NCBI GenBank assembly: GCA_046590195.1
Contig: JBKJTP010000151.1
Span: 1 to 13,044 of the forward strand
Length of the DNA stretch: 13,044 nt
Origin: JBKJTP01 sp046590195
GTDB taxonomy: Bacteria; Bacteroidota; Ignavibacteria; Palsa-1295
Reading direction: 5' to 3'
A model generated the notes under the pieces. It did not search any database and was not told the origin of the DNA. It saw only the letters and a program-made list of their open reading frames with translations. The position numbers and the translations under genes are program-made. Of the stretch, positions 1-6,713 are shown one piece after another (positions within the stretch are counted from its first letter, which is position 1; each line of letters begins with the position of its first letter).

Positions 1-203
1 GGCGGAAGCAAGGTCGCTACAGCAGTGTACTCATGCCGCATAAGATAAGTTGATGCCAAAAAGAGCAACCCAACGCCGAATGTGATCGACAGCACAAGGC
101 TACGGTGGCGCACAACCATCGTAACGAAATCAAGGATGTGCGGATCCTTCGCCGGCGCGACGAACATTGGGGTCTCTGCGTTCTTGTACGTATCCTTATT
201 CAC
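1..203 (-). CDS. Wzz/chain-length-determinant family protein, N-terminal fragment
   Basis: Partial gene; the rest lies beyond the left edge. Reading the minus strand from a GTG at 203 gives 67 residues: a short polar N-terminus, an amphipathic stretch with LDFVTMVVRHR, and a first transmembrane helix at about residues 36-55, followed by the start of a periplasmic segment (EYTAVATLLP). This layout is typical of the Wzz/PCP domain of inner-membrane polysaccharide co-polymerases, which set chain length and partner with the outer-membrane exporter. An in-frame TAG lies five codons upstream of the GTG. The ATG at 167 is an alternative start and would remove 12 residues. Neither start has a strong ribosome binding site. 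It lies 39 nt downstream of the OPX gene on the same strand, so the two are probably co-transcribed. The family assignment rests on a short fragment and on this neighbour. Confidence 0.72.
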   Translation of the reverse strand, partial: MNKDTYKNAETPMFVAPAKDPHILDFVTMVVRHRSLVLSITFGVGLLFLASTYLMRHEYTAVATLLP

Positions 204-242
204 TTGGCCTGTTTTCTAATCTTACCGTTCCTATTCATCCGT

Positions 243-1925
243 TCATCGATTGATCAGCAGCAGTATACCAGCCACGATCGTAATGACCTGCGCGGTGACT
301 GCTGAGACCGTCTCAAAATTCTTCCAGAAGTCACTACGCTCGTTCGGGATCACGATCACATCGCCGGCACCGATGGTGTAATTGTCGTCGTCGGTCGGAT
401 CGATGTACGAGCTTGTCTTCGAGTTGATAATGCGGACTGCATCACGATCGGCGCTTGCAGAGTAGCCGCCAGCACGAAGGATGTAGTCTTCGTAGCGTGA
501 GCCTTCGATAAAAGTGACGTTGCCCTGATTGTTCACTGCACCGGTCACGCTCACGTATCCACGTGCTCGAGGCACCGAGATAGAATCTTCGTCGCGCAAA
601 AGCATGTCCTGCTTTGCATCACCTTTCAGCAGGCGCTTGAAGTCCACGACCATCACCTGACGCGAGAACTGACGGGTACGCGCCACAAGGTAATTGTACT
701 CGTCTTCTGTCATTCGCTCGCTGTTCGACACGCCAAGCTGCTGAAGCCGAATCAGCTCCGGCTCTGAATCCCATGAGCCGATACCGACACGACGGATGAC
801 CGCCGCTTCTTCAATTGATGCTGTAGGAAGCAAACCACCAGCCCGTGCCATAACATCGCTCAGTTTTGTCTCGCCAAGTTCGATGCTGTACTTCCCCGGG
901 TAACGCACTTCTCCCGCAACTGTAACCACGCGAGGAATATGATACTCTGGTATCGAGCGAATAAAGATCACATCGCCTTCGTGGATCGGTGTCTTCTTAC
1001 CACTGGCGTAGCTAATATAAAAGCGGCGAGCTCGCGAAGGATCATCCTCTGGAAAGCGTGCGATCTCGATCGAATCGGTCAGCGCGGCAGGCTGTAAACC
1101 TCTTGCGAGTGCGATGATGGATTCGAGATCATCTCCCTCACGGTACTCCACCGCACCAGGTGAAGCGAGCGCGCCGTAGATCGTCACGATGCGGCGTGTG
1201 CGCGGCACCATGATAACGTCGCCACTCTGGATGTACGGGTTAGCGCTGACATCGCCCATTGAGAAATACTTCACGAGATCTGCTTTCGCTCGGATCGCGC
1301 CGTTCGCATTTCTGATCTCAATATTGCGAAGCGAAGACTTCTCTTTGAATCCGCCAGACTTATCGATTACTTCGCTCAAGCGCTGTAGCGATGTCGCTGT
1401 CTGCACGCCCGGCATGATAACTTCGCCGAGCAAGTTGATCTTCACGCCACGTAACTTACGCAATGAGAGCTTTGCATCCGGATTGCGGTAATCTCGCGAG
1501 AGCACTTGATTGACACGCTTCTCTGCGTCCGTTACAGAGTACCCCGAGACCTCGACCTGTCCGATGCGAGGGATAAGCAACCGCCCTTCGGGAGTGACCG
1601 TAAGATCCTGATCGAGAGAGTGTGCAGCATACACATTGAGATAGACGCCATCGCCGGGACCGAGAATATAGGTCGATGGATCGACCGGGCCCTCAAGTGC
1701 CTGAGCATCATACCCAGCACGGATCGCCTGGCGCTGAGCGAGCAAGCGCTCGGTCGCGGTATCGGCTACACCGGCCTGGTTCTGAAATTGACGGCTATAA
1801 AGTTCGTAGGCGGAGAGTTGTGCATGCGCGCGCGATCCCATCAGGGATAGCACAAACAGGCAAAAAAGAAAGGATCCGAAGGATCCAGGTGCAAGGGATC
1901 GAGTGCTCTTCAAGGACACAAGCAA
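243..1925 (-). CDS. SLBB-domain polysaccharide export (OPX/Wza-like) protein
   Basis: A 560-residue exported protein likely to form or gate the outer-membrane channel for capsule or exopolysaccharide. Residues 1-36 form a signal peptide (basic start, hydrophobic core, cleavage after AHA) with no lipobox Cys, unlike Wza. A poly_export domain follows at about 82-158 (YILGPGDGVYLNVY and SVTDAEKRV). Four SLBB-type repeats begin near residues 162 (INLLGEVIMPG), 246 (VTIYGALASPG), 333 (VTVAGEVRYPG) and 457 (VSVTGAVNNQG); each starts with a beta strand plus G-x-V/A-xx-P/Q-G, and most end in a GD-V-I-x-V/I-P strand. A C-terminal hydrophobic helix at about 538-558 could be the membrane-spanning helix, as in Wza. 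The first possible start is TTG at 1925, after an in-frame TGA; GTG at 1919 is nearly as good, and no clear ribosome binding site decides between them. The Wzz-like gene follows after 39 nt. Confidence 0.88.
   Translation of the reverse strand: MLVSLKSTRSLAPGSFGSFLFCLFVLSLMGSRAHAQLSAYELYSRQFQNQAGVADTATERLLAQRQAIRAGYDAQALEGPVDPSTYILGPGDGVYLNVYAAHSLDQDLTVTPEGRLLIPRIGQVEVSGYSVTDAEKRVNQVLSRDYRNPDAKLSLRKLRGVKINLLGEVIMPGVQTATSLQRLSEVIDKSGGFKEKSSLRNIEIRNANGAIRAKADLVKYFSMGDVSANPYIQSGDVIMVPRTRRIVTIYGALASPGAVEYREGDDLESIIALARGLQPAALTDSIEIARFPEDDPSRARRFYISYASGKKTPIHEGDVIFIRSIPEYHIPRVVTVAGEVRYPGKYSIELGETKLSDVMARAGGLLPTASIEEAAVIRRVGIGSWDSEPELIRLQQLGVSNSERMTEDEYNYLVARTRQFSRQVMVVDFKRLLKGDAKQDMLLRDEDSISVPRARGYVSVTGAVNNQGNVTFIEGSRYEDYILRAGGYSASADRDAVRIINSKTSSYIDPTDDDNYTIGAGDVIVIPNERSDFWKNFETVSAVTAQVITIVAGILLLINR
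1862..1886 (-). terminator. Hairpin plus U-rich tract inside the OPX signal-peptide codons
   Basis: On the minus (mRNA) strand two GGATCC hexamers flank TTC (1872-1886), giving a 6-bp stem with a 3-nt loop, followed directly by TTTCTTTTTT (complement of 1862-1871). This is the form of a weak intrinsic terminator or attenuator about 40-60 nt into the gene. It also encodes the repeated GSF-GSF and the hydrophobic LF of the signal peptide, so it could be a by-product of codon choice. The stem is short for a strong terminator. Confidence 0.25.
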
Positions 1926-2005
1926 TTCGTGAAGTCACAGTTACTGTCTGAGGGTTGGCGACAAGGACGCGCAAACCGTGGGAAGAAAACGACAGCAAAC
2001 CGCGA

Positions 2006-2034
2006 ATAGTACAGTCGAGAATGAGTTTTGACAG
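2006..2034 (-). promoter_or_regulatory. Candidate sigma-70-like promoter for the OPX gene
   Basis: On the minus strand CTGTCA (2034-2029; 4 of 6 to TTGACA) is followed after 17 nt by TACTAT (2011-2006; 4 of 6 to TATAAT). Initiation near 1999 would leave about a 75-nt leader before the TTG at 1925. Each box is only a partial match, so this is a suggestion. The rest of the 331-bp gap (1926-2256) holds no RNA gene or coding sequence that I can recognise. Confidence 0.22.
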
Positions 2035-2232
2035 GGCCAAACTCAGTGACCTATCGCCTATAAATCTGGTCGACAGAGTAGCTCCGGAAATGGTCGGAAT
2101 ACCCTAAAAAAGGCGTAGCGTTCTAATAACCTCATCCGGTATTGAGTTCCGAATTTAGCCGTTTGTGACACCCCATCTAAGCTATAGCCTGAATGACTTC
2201 CTTTCAATCAGAAGTTGAAGCGCGTTTTGCCG

Positions 2233-2240
2233 TAAATTTG
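2233..2240 (+). promoter_or_regulatory. TAnnTTTG element upstream of the DHS-like gene
   Basis: TAAATTTG matches exactly the Bacteroidota-type -7 element TAnnTTTG and ends 16 nt before the ATG at 2257. A TTG at 2215-2217 lies 15 nt upstream, closer than the roughly 19-21 nt usual for the -33 element, so the pairing is imperfect. If real, the leader would be only about 10 nt. The motif is short enough to occur by chance. Confidence 0.22.
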
Positions 2241-2256
2241 GGTCAATTCCACGACC

Positions 2257-3210
2257 ATGACACTCTTTCCAAAGATCACATTTACGAACGTTAAGACGAT
2301 CTCGATCGGCGATAAACCGCGCAAGATGGAGACGTCATTACTGGCTAAACCCTTTTCTCCTGAGTCCAGCGGAGAGTTTGAGAGCTTCATCTCCTCGCTG
2401 CCAGATGTGCTCAAAGCGAGGGACCTGAAGCTGTTCTGCCAAAAGCTTGCGGAGATCAGAAGCGCTGACAAGAAGGTAGCTGTGATGTTCGGCGGCCATG
2501 TGATAAAGACAGGGCTTGCTCCGATCATCATCGATCTTGCCGAGCAGGGACTGATCACGTCGGTGGCGATGAACTCCGCTGCCGCGATCCATGACTCCGA
2601 AAGCGCGCTCTTCGGAAGGACTAGCGAAGATGTCGAAGCGAATATCCAGGATGGTACTTTCGGCATGTCGCGAGAGACAGGCGAATTCATCAACGGATCG
2701 CTCCTCTCCTACTTCGACAAAGAGGATGTAGGTTACGGCGAGGCCCTCGGCTTGGCTCTTCTCGAGCGCAAGGCCGAAAATGCTGCGACGAGTGTGCTGG
2801 CCAGATGCGTCGAACTTCGCATACCTGTCACAGTTCACGCTGCCATTGGTACGGATATCGTTCATCAGCAGCCGACCATGCGAGGAGACGTTGCGGGTGA
2901 AATGAGCTTTCGCGACTTCCGCTTATTGGCCGGGATCTGCGGAGAGTTGCAAGATGGTGCCGCCATCAATATCGGTTCGTCGGTCATCATGCCGGAAGTC
3001 TTTCTCAAAGCAGTGACGATCGCACGTAATCTGGAGATCGGCGGACGCAATCTCACCACGGCAAACTTTGATATGCTTCAGCACTATCGCACACAAATGA
3101 ATGTGTTGCAGCGTCCAACGCGTCCGGATTCAAAATATTATAGCTTTACTGGGCATCACGAACTGATGATCCCGCTCTTCGCGGCAATTTACAAGCACTA
3201 TGCAAAGTAA
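2257..3210 (+). CDS. Deoxyhypusine synthase-like family protein (bacterial, function unknown)
   Basis: A 317-residue soluble protein with no signal peptide or membrane segment. It resembles a widespread bacterial branch of the deoxyhypusine synthase (DHS) superfamily. Recognisable blocks are GGHVIKTGL near 79-87, AMNSAAAIHD near 104-113, RTSEDVEA near 121-128, an FGM-RETGEFIN block near 135-146, PVTVHAAIGTDIVHQ near 190-204, GAAINIGSSVIMPEVFLKA near 234-252, TTANFDM near 267-273 and a C-terminal FTGHHELMIPL near 297-307. The TGL/hD and PV-x-x-AI-T-D blocks correspond in position and character to NAD-site elements of true DHS. I do not see a WGK-type motif carrying the DHS active-site lysine, so real deoxyhypusine synthesis is doubtful, and bacteria generally lack eIF5A (they have EF-P). 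Some bacterial DHS relatives make homospermidine; other roles are open. The ATG at 2257 is a sensible start without a clear Shine-Dalgarno. The CPBP protease gene follows after 36 nt, suggesting one transcript. Confidence 0.75.
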   Translation: MTLFPKITFTNVKTISIGDKPRKMETSLLAKPFSPESSGEFESFISSLPDVLKARDLKLFCQKLAEIRSADKKVAVMFGGHVIKTGLAPIIIDLAEQGLITSVAMNSAAAIHDSESALFGRTSEDVEANIQDGTFGMSRETGEFINGSLLSYFDKEDVGYGEALGLALLERKAENAATSVLARCVELRIPVTVHAAIGTDIVHQQPTMRGDVAGEMSFRDFRLLAGICGELQDGAAINIGSSVIMPEVFLKAVTIARNLEIGGRNLTTANFDMLQHYRTQMNVLQRPTRPDSKYYSFTGHHELMIPLFAAIYKHYAK

Positions 3211-3246
3211 TCGTTTTATCGGTAGCTCTTTCTCATACTGGGTCGA

Positions 3247-4413
3247 ATGACGAGTGTTCTTGTCGCGGTAGTGTTCGCGCTTGCTGTTTTAGGAGGCGTT
3301 CTCTTTCTTCTTTGGAGGCGTGGCTGGATGCGCAACGGCTACTTCACCACCGGCACGAGTGCGCTGGTGGCGGTCGCTGTGTTTCTGATCTTTCAGACAG
3401 TCGGCAGCGTCATCTATCTTATGGCGACTGGTGGCGATATTACTGGCACCGATCCACGAGGATTGCTTGGCTCCACATCTATTGCGCAGTTGCTCGTGAT
3501 GGTTGGCGGTACAATGTTGATGATCCGCGCGACCGATCAGGACTTCGTTACCTCCTTACGGCTGGAGGGCATCAAGCAGACTCCGGTCACGCTTTACTTC
3601 CTCGCGATCCCGATCATCTTTCTCGCGCAGTATGTCGGTGGCTTGCTTTCGATCTTCTGGGGACGTATGCTAGAGCATCTCCCGATGATCGACAAGCTCA
3701 AGGCGCTCGAGGAGACGCAACAGGAAATGATCAACAGCATTATTCAGGCTTCGTCGATGGGCGATTTTGTCTTTGTGCTGCTGGGGATCGCCATTGTGCC
3801 TGCTTTTGCAGAGGAAGTTTTCTTCCGAGGATTCCTGCAGACGAACATCGAGCGGAGCGGTTATCGCCGTTCGCGTCCTTATGTCGCTTTATTGGTCGCA
3901 TCTACGATCTTCGCGCTCGTTCACTTCTCCCCTCTCAAGCTTCCCGGGCTGTTTGCGCTGGGTTTGGCGATGGGTTATATGTCCTACCGGACAAATAATC
4001 TCCTACTGGGTTCACTTGGCCATGCTTTTAACAACGGAATGGTTGTTCTGCTCATGCTTCTATCACCGGACCTGATGGGTGCTGCAGATCCCGAGACAGC
4101 ACTCAAGGAGAATGGTTTTACCGATACTGCTTTGGTTGGCGCGCTTGGATTCATGGGTGTGATGCTCGCAGGAGCGATCACCTTGTTTCACAATTTGTCA
4201 GAGCCGATCGAGGCACGAGACTACGCGGAGCAAGAAGTACGCGCAACAACCGCCTACTTCGATGCACTTGAACTTAGCGAGCTTGGAGCGTTCGAGCGCT
4301 CCTCGCACGATGATCTATACAATGGATCCCAAGACGGATCTGACCCACATTCACACGATCGCACCCACCAGGAGAGCGATACATCCGACAGCGATCAACA
4401 GAGAAACCTATGA
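3247..4413 (+). CDS. CPBP (CAAX/Abi) family intramembrane metalloprotease
   Basis: A 388-residue polytopic membrane protein with about eight hydrophobic segments between residues 2 and 315. It has the three glutamyl/metallo-protease motifs of the family: EExxxR at E189-E190-R194 (AEEVFFRGFLQ), FxxxH at F222-H226 (FALVHF) and HxxxN at H259-N263 (HAFNN), each next to or within a predicted helix. These residues form the active site in Rce1-type enzymes. In bacteria, members cleave membrane substrates, process peptides or give immunity to bacteriocins; the substrate here is unknown. After the last helix comes a soluble tail of about 70 residues, with the final 37 or so very rich in Ser, Asp and His (for example PHSHDRTH), which is not part of the catalytic domain. 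The stop overlaps the start of cdsA (ATGA at 4410-4413), implying translational coupling. The start at 3247 has no visible ribosome binding site. Confidence 0.88.
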   Translation: MTSVLVAVVFALAVLGGVLFLLWRRGWMRNGYFTTGTSALVAVAVFLIFQTVGSVIYLMATGGDITGTDPRGLLGSTSIAQLLVMVGGTMLMIRATDQDFVTSLRLEGIKQTPVTLYFLAIPIIFLAQYVGGLLSIFWGRMLEHLPMIDKLKALEETQQEMINSIIQASSMGDFVFVLLGIAIVPAFAEEVFFRGFLQTNIERSGYRRSRPYVALLVASTIFALVHFSPLKLPGLFALGLAMGYMSYRTNNLLLGSLGHAFNNGMVVLLMLLSPDLMGAADPETALKENGFTDTALVGALGFMGVMLAGAITLFHNLSEPIEARDYAEQEVRATTAYFDALELSELGAFERSSHDDLYNGSQDGSDPHSHDRTHQESDTSDSDQQRNL

Positions 4414-5309
4414 GCTTTTTTCAGAATAACCTTGTACAGCGGCTCAGCGTCGCATTGATCGGAATACCGATCGTTATCTGGCTTGTGCTGGCCAAACCGG
4501 TTGGATTGCTTGGATTGATCCTCATCCTTGCAGGACTTGCAGTTCACGAGTATTATGGACTTGCCAAAGCGAAGGGCTTTCTGCCGCAGATCGGCATCGG
4601 CATTACGTTCACGCTCTTACTCGTGATGGGCTTCGCGCACCAACGCATTAACTTCCTGATCAATCAGGATCTCATCACGCGCTTCACCACATTCCCGCTC
4701 GTTGAAGCAGTGCTGATAGGGCTTCTCATCGCAGTGATGACCTATGAGATGTTCCGCAATATGCCGAACCCGTTCATTCATGTCGCGATCACGATCGCTG
4801 GAGTTATCTATATAGGTGTTGGCCTCGGCTGCTTCTACGGTGTACGCGAGTATTTCCTTGCGCGCTCGATCAATCCGGCATCTTCGGCGATCATCATGCC
4901 TGGCCCCTTTGTTATCACCGTGCTAGCATCAATCTGGATCTGCGATACAGCAGCCTATGCCTTTGGCAGGATGATGGGAAAGAATAAGCTCTTCGAGCGT
5001 ATCAGTCCGAACAAGACATGGGAAGGTGCGATCGGCGGACTCATCTTCGCTTTGCTCACATTCTTCGCAGCACGCGCGTGGATCCCTGGACTTGAAGGTC
5101 TTTCGGTTGTTGATTGCGTTGTGCTAGGTCACATCGTCGGCGTCTTCGGACAGCTAGGCGATCTCGCAGAGTCGCAGTTCAAGCGCGATGTTGGTGTGAA
5201 GGATTCTTCGAACCTGATCCCAGGTCACGGTGGGGTGCTCGATCGCCTCGATTCTATCCTCTTTGTCTTCCCGCTGACCTACCTCTACCTCTATATTGCA
5301 GGAGTCTGA
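4410..5309 (+). CDS. cdsA: Phosphatidate cytidylyltransferase (CDP-diacylglycerol synthase)
   Basis: Makes CDP-diacylglycerol from phosphatidic acid and CTP in the inner membrane, the branch point for phosphatidylethanolamine, phosphatidylglycerol and cardiolipin. The 299-residue protein is of usual length with about eight membrane helices. The C-terminal half has the family hallmarks: ISPNKTWEG at 198-206, GDLAES at 250-255, and the complete CdsA signature S255-x-x-K258-R259, K264-D265, then P271-G-H273-G-G and D278-R-L-D281. All metal- and nucleotide-binding acidic residues that I can identify are present. The ATG sits inside the end of the CPBP protease gene (4-nt overlap), which sets the start and indicates coupled translation. 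It converges on aspartokinase with only 8 nt between the two stop codons and no clear terminator there. Confidence 0.95.
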   Translation: MSFFQNNLVQRLSVALIGIPIVIWLVLAKPVGLLGLILILAGLAVHEYYGLAKAKGFLPQIGIGITFTLLLVMGFAHQRINFLINQDLITRFTTFPLVEAVLIGLLIAVMTYEMFRNMPNPFIHVAITIAGVIYIGVGLGCFYGVREYFLARSINPASSAIIMPGPFVITVLASIWICDTAAYAFGRMMGKNKLFERISPNKTWEGAIGGLIFALLTFFAARAWIPGLEGLSVVDCVVLGHIVGVFGQLGDLAESQFKRDVGVKDSSNLIPGHGGVLDRLDSILFVFPLTYLYLYIAGV

Positions 5310-5317
5310 TGACTCGA

Positions 5318-6697
5318 TCACTTCTTTGCAAAGAAGGCAGCGTGTAGTCGTTGCGTCGCGAGATCGGCCTGCTCGTCGGAGACGATCAGGCTCACGGTTG
5401 AAGCAGATCCACCGTAGGAGATCATCTCGCAATTGATATCACCTATTGCGCTGAACAAGCGCGATGCAATACCTGCTTGCTCGCGGAGAGCCGGTCCAAC
5501 AATCGTTAGCAGGGCACGGCTTGAGTCGATATCGACTTGCGCGAACTGTTCGATCTCTGAGCGAATGTCTTGTAACGCCTTGAGGTCATCAAGCACATAG
5601 ATCGCTGAATCGGCAGAGAATGAGACTGCCAGAGGCACCACCTTGGCTGCGGTAAGTCCCTCCCACACCATGAGCTGAATACGAGGATCAGGCAGCGTGC
5701 TCTTGGACACCACGCGCACCGACGTCACGTTTCGCTTCAGCGCGAGACCTGTGAGTTGAGGCCGTTTGGCAACCTGACCAAGGATCAGTGTACCTGGTTT
5801 CTCCGGCTCTTTACTTGAGAGCACACGTACAGGAATTCCCGCTTGAACTGCGGGCCAGATCGTCTCCGGGTGTAATACCTTAGCACCGAAGAATGCGAGC
5901 GCACTAGCATCTTCGAATGTCACTTCCTTTAGGGGAAACGCGCCCTTGACGATGCGAGGATCGCATGTCAGAACACCTGCAACATCTGTCCAGATCTGTA
6001 TCTCCTCTGCTTGCGCTGCAACGCCCATGATCGCCGCGGAGAAGTCAGAGCCGCCTCGCCCGATCGTCGTCGTCTTTCCTTCTGCTGTTGCACCGATGAA
6101 TCCTTGTGCTACTGCGACAGCACCCTTCTCTATGCGTTGTGCATATTTGCGAATGCGCTTGCGGATCTCAGGCAGAATGGGTCGAGCAAGCTGATGCTCG
6201 TCGGATGTCAGGAAGAACTCACGTGCGTCAAGCAGATCAACCGCGATCTTCTTTTTTGTCAGGTGTTCTCTGAACGCTGCAGCAAAGATCAGCGTCGAAC
6301 ACCGCTCGCCGGCCGACTGAAATTGATCCTTGCTCTTTGGCGTGATCTCGCGGAGGAGATTCACACCCTTCACAAGCCGCCGCAAGTCATCGAAGATCGC
6401 CTTTAGTGCCTTCTCGGTCTCGCTCTTTTCTTTGCCAAGTTTGAGATCACTGATGATCTGGAGATGACGGTTGTGGATAGCATCGATCTCTGCGATCGCT
6501 TCAGTCGTCTCCTCTTTCAGCGCGAGATCACCAACACGAATGAGTGCGTTTGTCACACCGGCGGCTGCGGAGAGTACAACAAGCGGACGCAACTTATCCG
6601 TGATCGCCGTTTGCTCAACGATCTGCATCACGCGCTGCATTGCAGCAGCATCCAGCACAGAGGTGCCGCCGAATTTCTGGACTACAATCTTATACAA
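5318..6697 (-). CDS. lysC: Monofunctional aspartate kinase with C-terminal ACT domains
   Basis: Phosphorylates aspartate, the first step towards lysine (diaminopimelate), threonine and methionine; cytoplasmic. The 459-residue protein has the amino-acid-kinase domain with KFGGTSV at 8-14, QSAGER near 127-132, GRGGSD at 213-218, WTDV at 236-239 and DPR at 246-248. From about residue 315 there are two ACT-type regulatory segments (around VTSVRVVSKST and TIVGPALREQAGIASRLFSAI), consistent with feedback inhibition by lysine and/or threonine. Length and order fit the E. coli LysC-type class rather than the shorter alpha/beta type; no homoserine dehydrogenase domain is fused. The start is TTG at 6697: a TAA lies four codons upstream, and the resulting MYKIVVQKFGGTSV matches the usual N-terminus. 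The gene begins 16 nt after the substrate-binding protein gene and probably shares its transcript. Confidence 0.93.
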   Translation of the reverse strand: MYKIVVQKFGGTSVLDAAAMQRVMQIVEQTAITDKLRPLVVLSAAAGVTNALIRVGDLALKEETTEAIAEIDAIHNRHLQIISDLKLGKEKSETEKALKAIFDDLRRLVKGVNLLREITPKSKDQFQSAGERCSTLIFAAAFREHLTKKKIAVDLLDAREFFLTSDEHQLARPILPEIRKRIRKYAQRIEKGAVAVAQGFIGATAEGKTTTIGRGGSDFSAAIMGVAAQAEEIQIWTDVAGVLTCDPRIVKGAFPLKEVTFEDASALAFFGAKVLHPETIWPAVQAGIPVRVLSSKEPEKPGTLILGQVAKRPQLTGLALKRNVTSVRVVSKSTLPDPRIQLMVWEGLTAAKVVPLAVSFSADSAIYVLDDLKALQDIRSEIEQFAQVDIDSSRALLTIVGPALREQAGIASRLFSAIGDINCEMISYGGSASTVSLIVSDEQADLATQRLHAAFFAKK

Positions 6698-6713
6698 TGC
6701 TTGGCATTACTAT

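Noticed and set aside
2338..2865. A 175-codon minus-strand frame opposite the DHS-like gene.
   Set aside because: It is the antisense shadow of a strongly conserved coding sequence and has no motif of its own.
5321..5336. Perfect 16-nt palindrome CTTCTTTGCAAAGAAG between the convergent cdsA and lysC stops, considered as a shared terminator.
   Set aside because: It encodes the end of aspartokinase, is AT-rich with few stable pairs once a loop is allowed, and has no T-run on either side.
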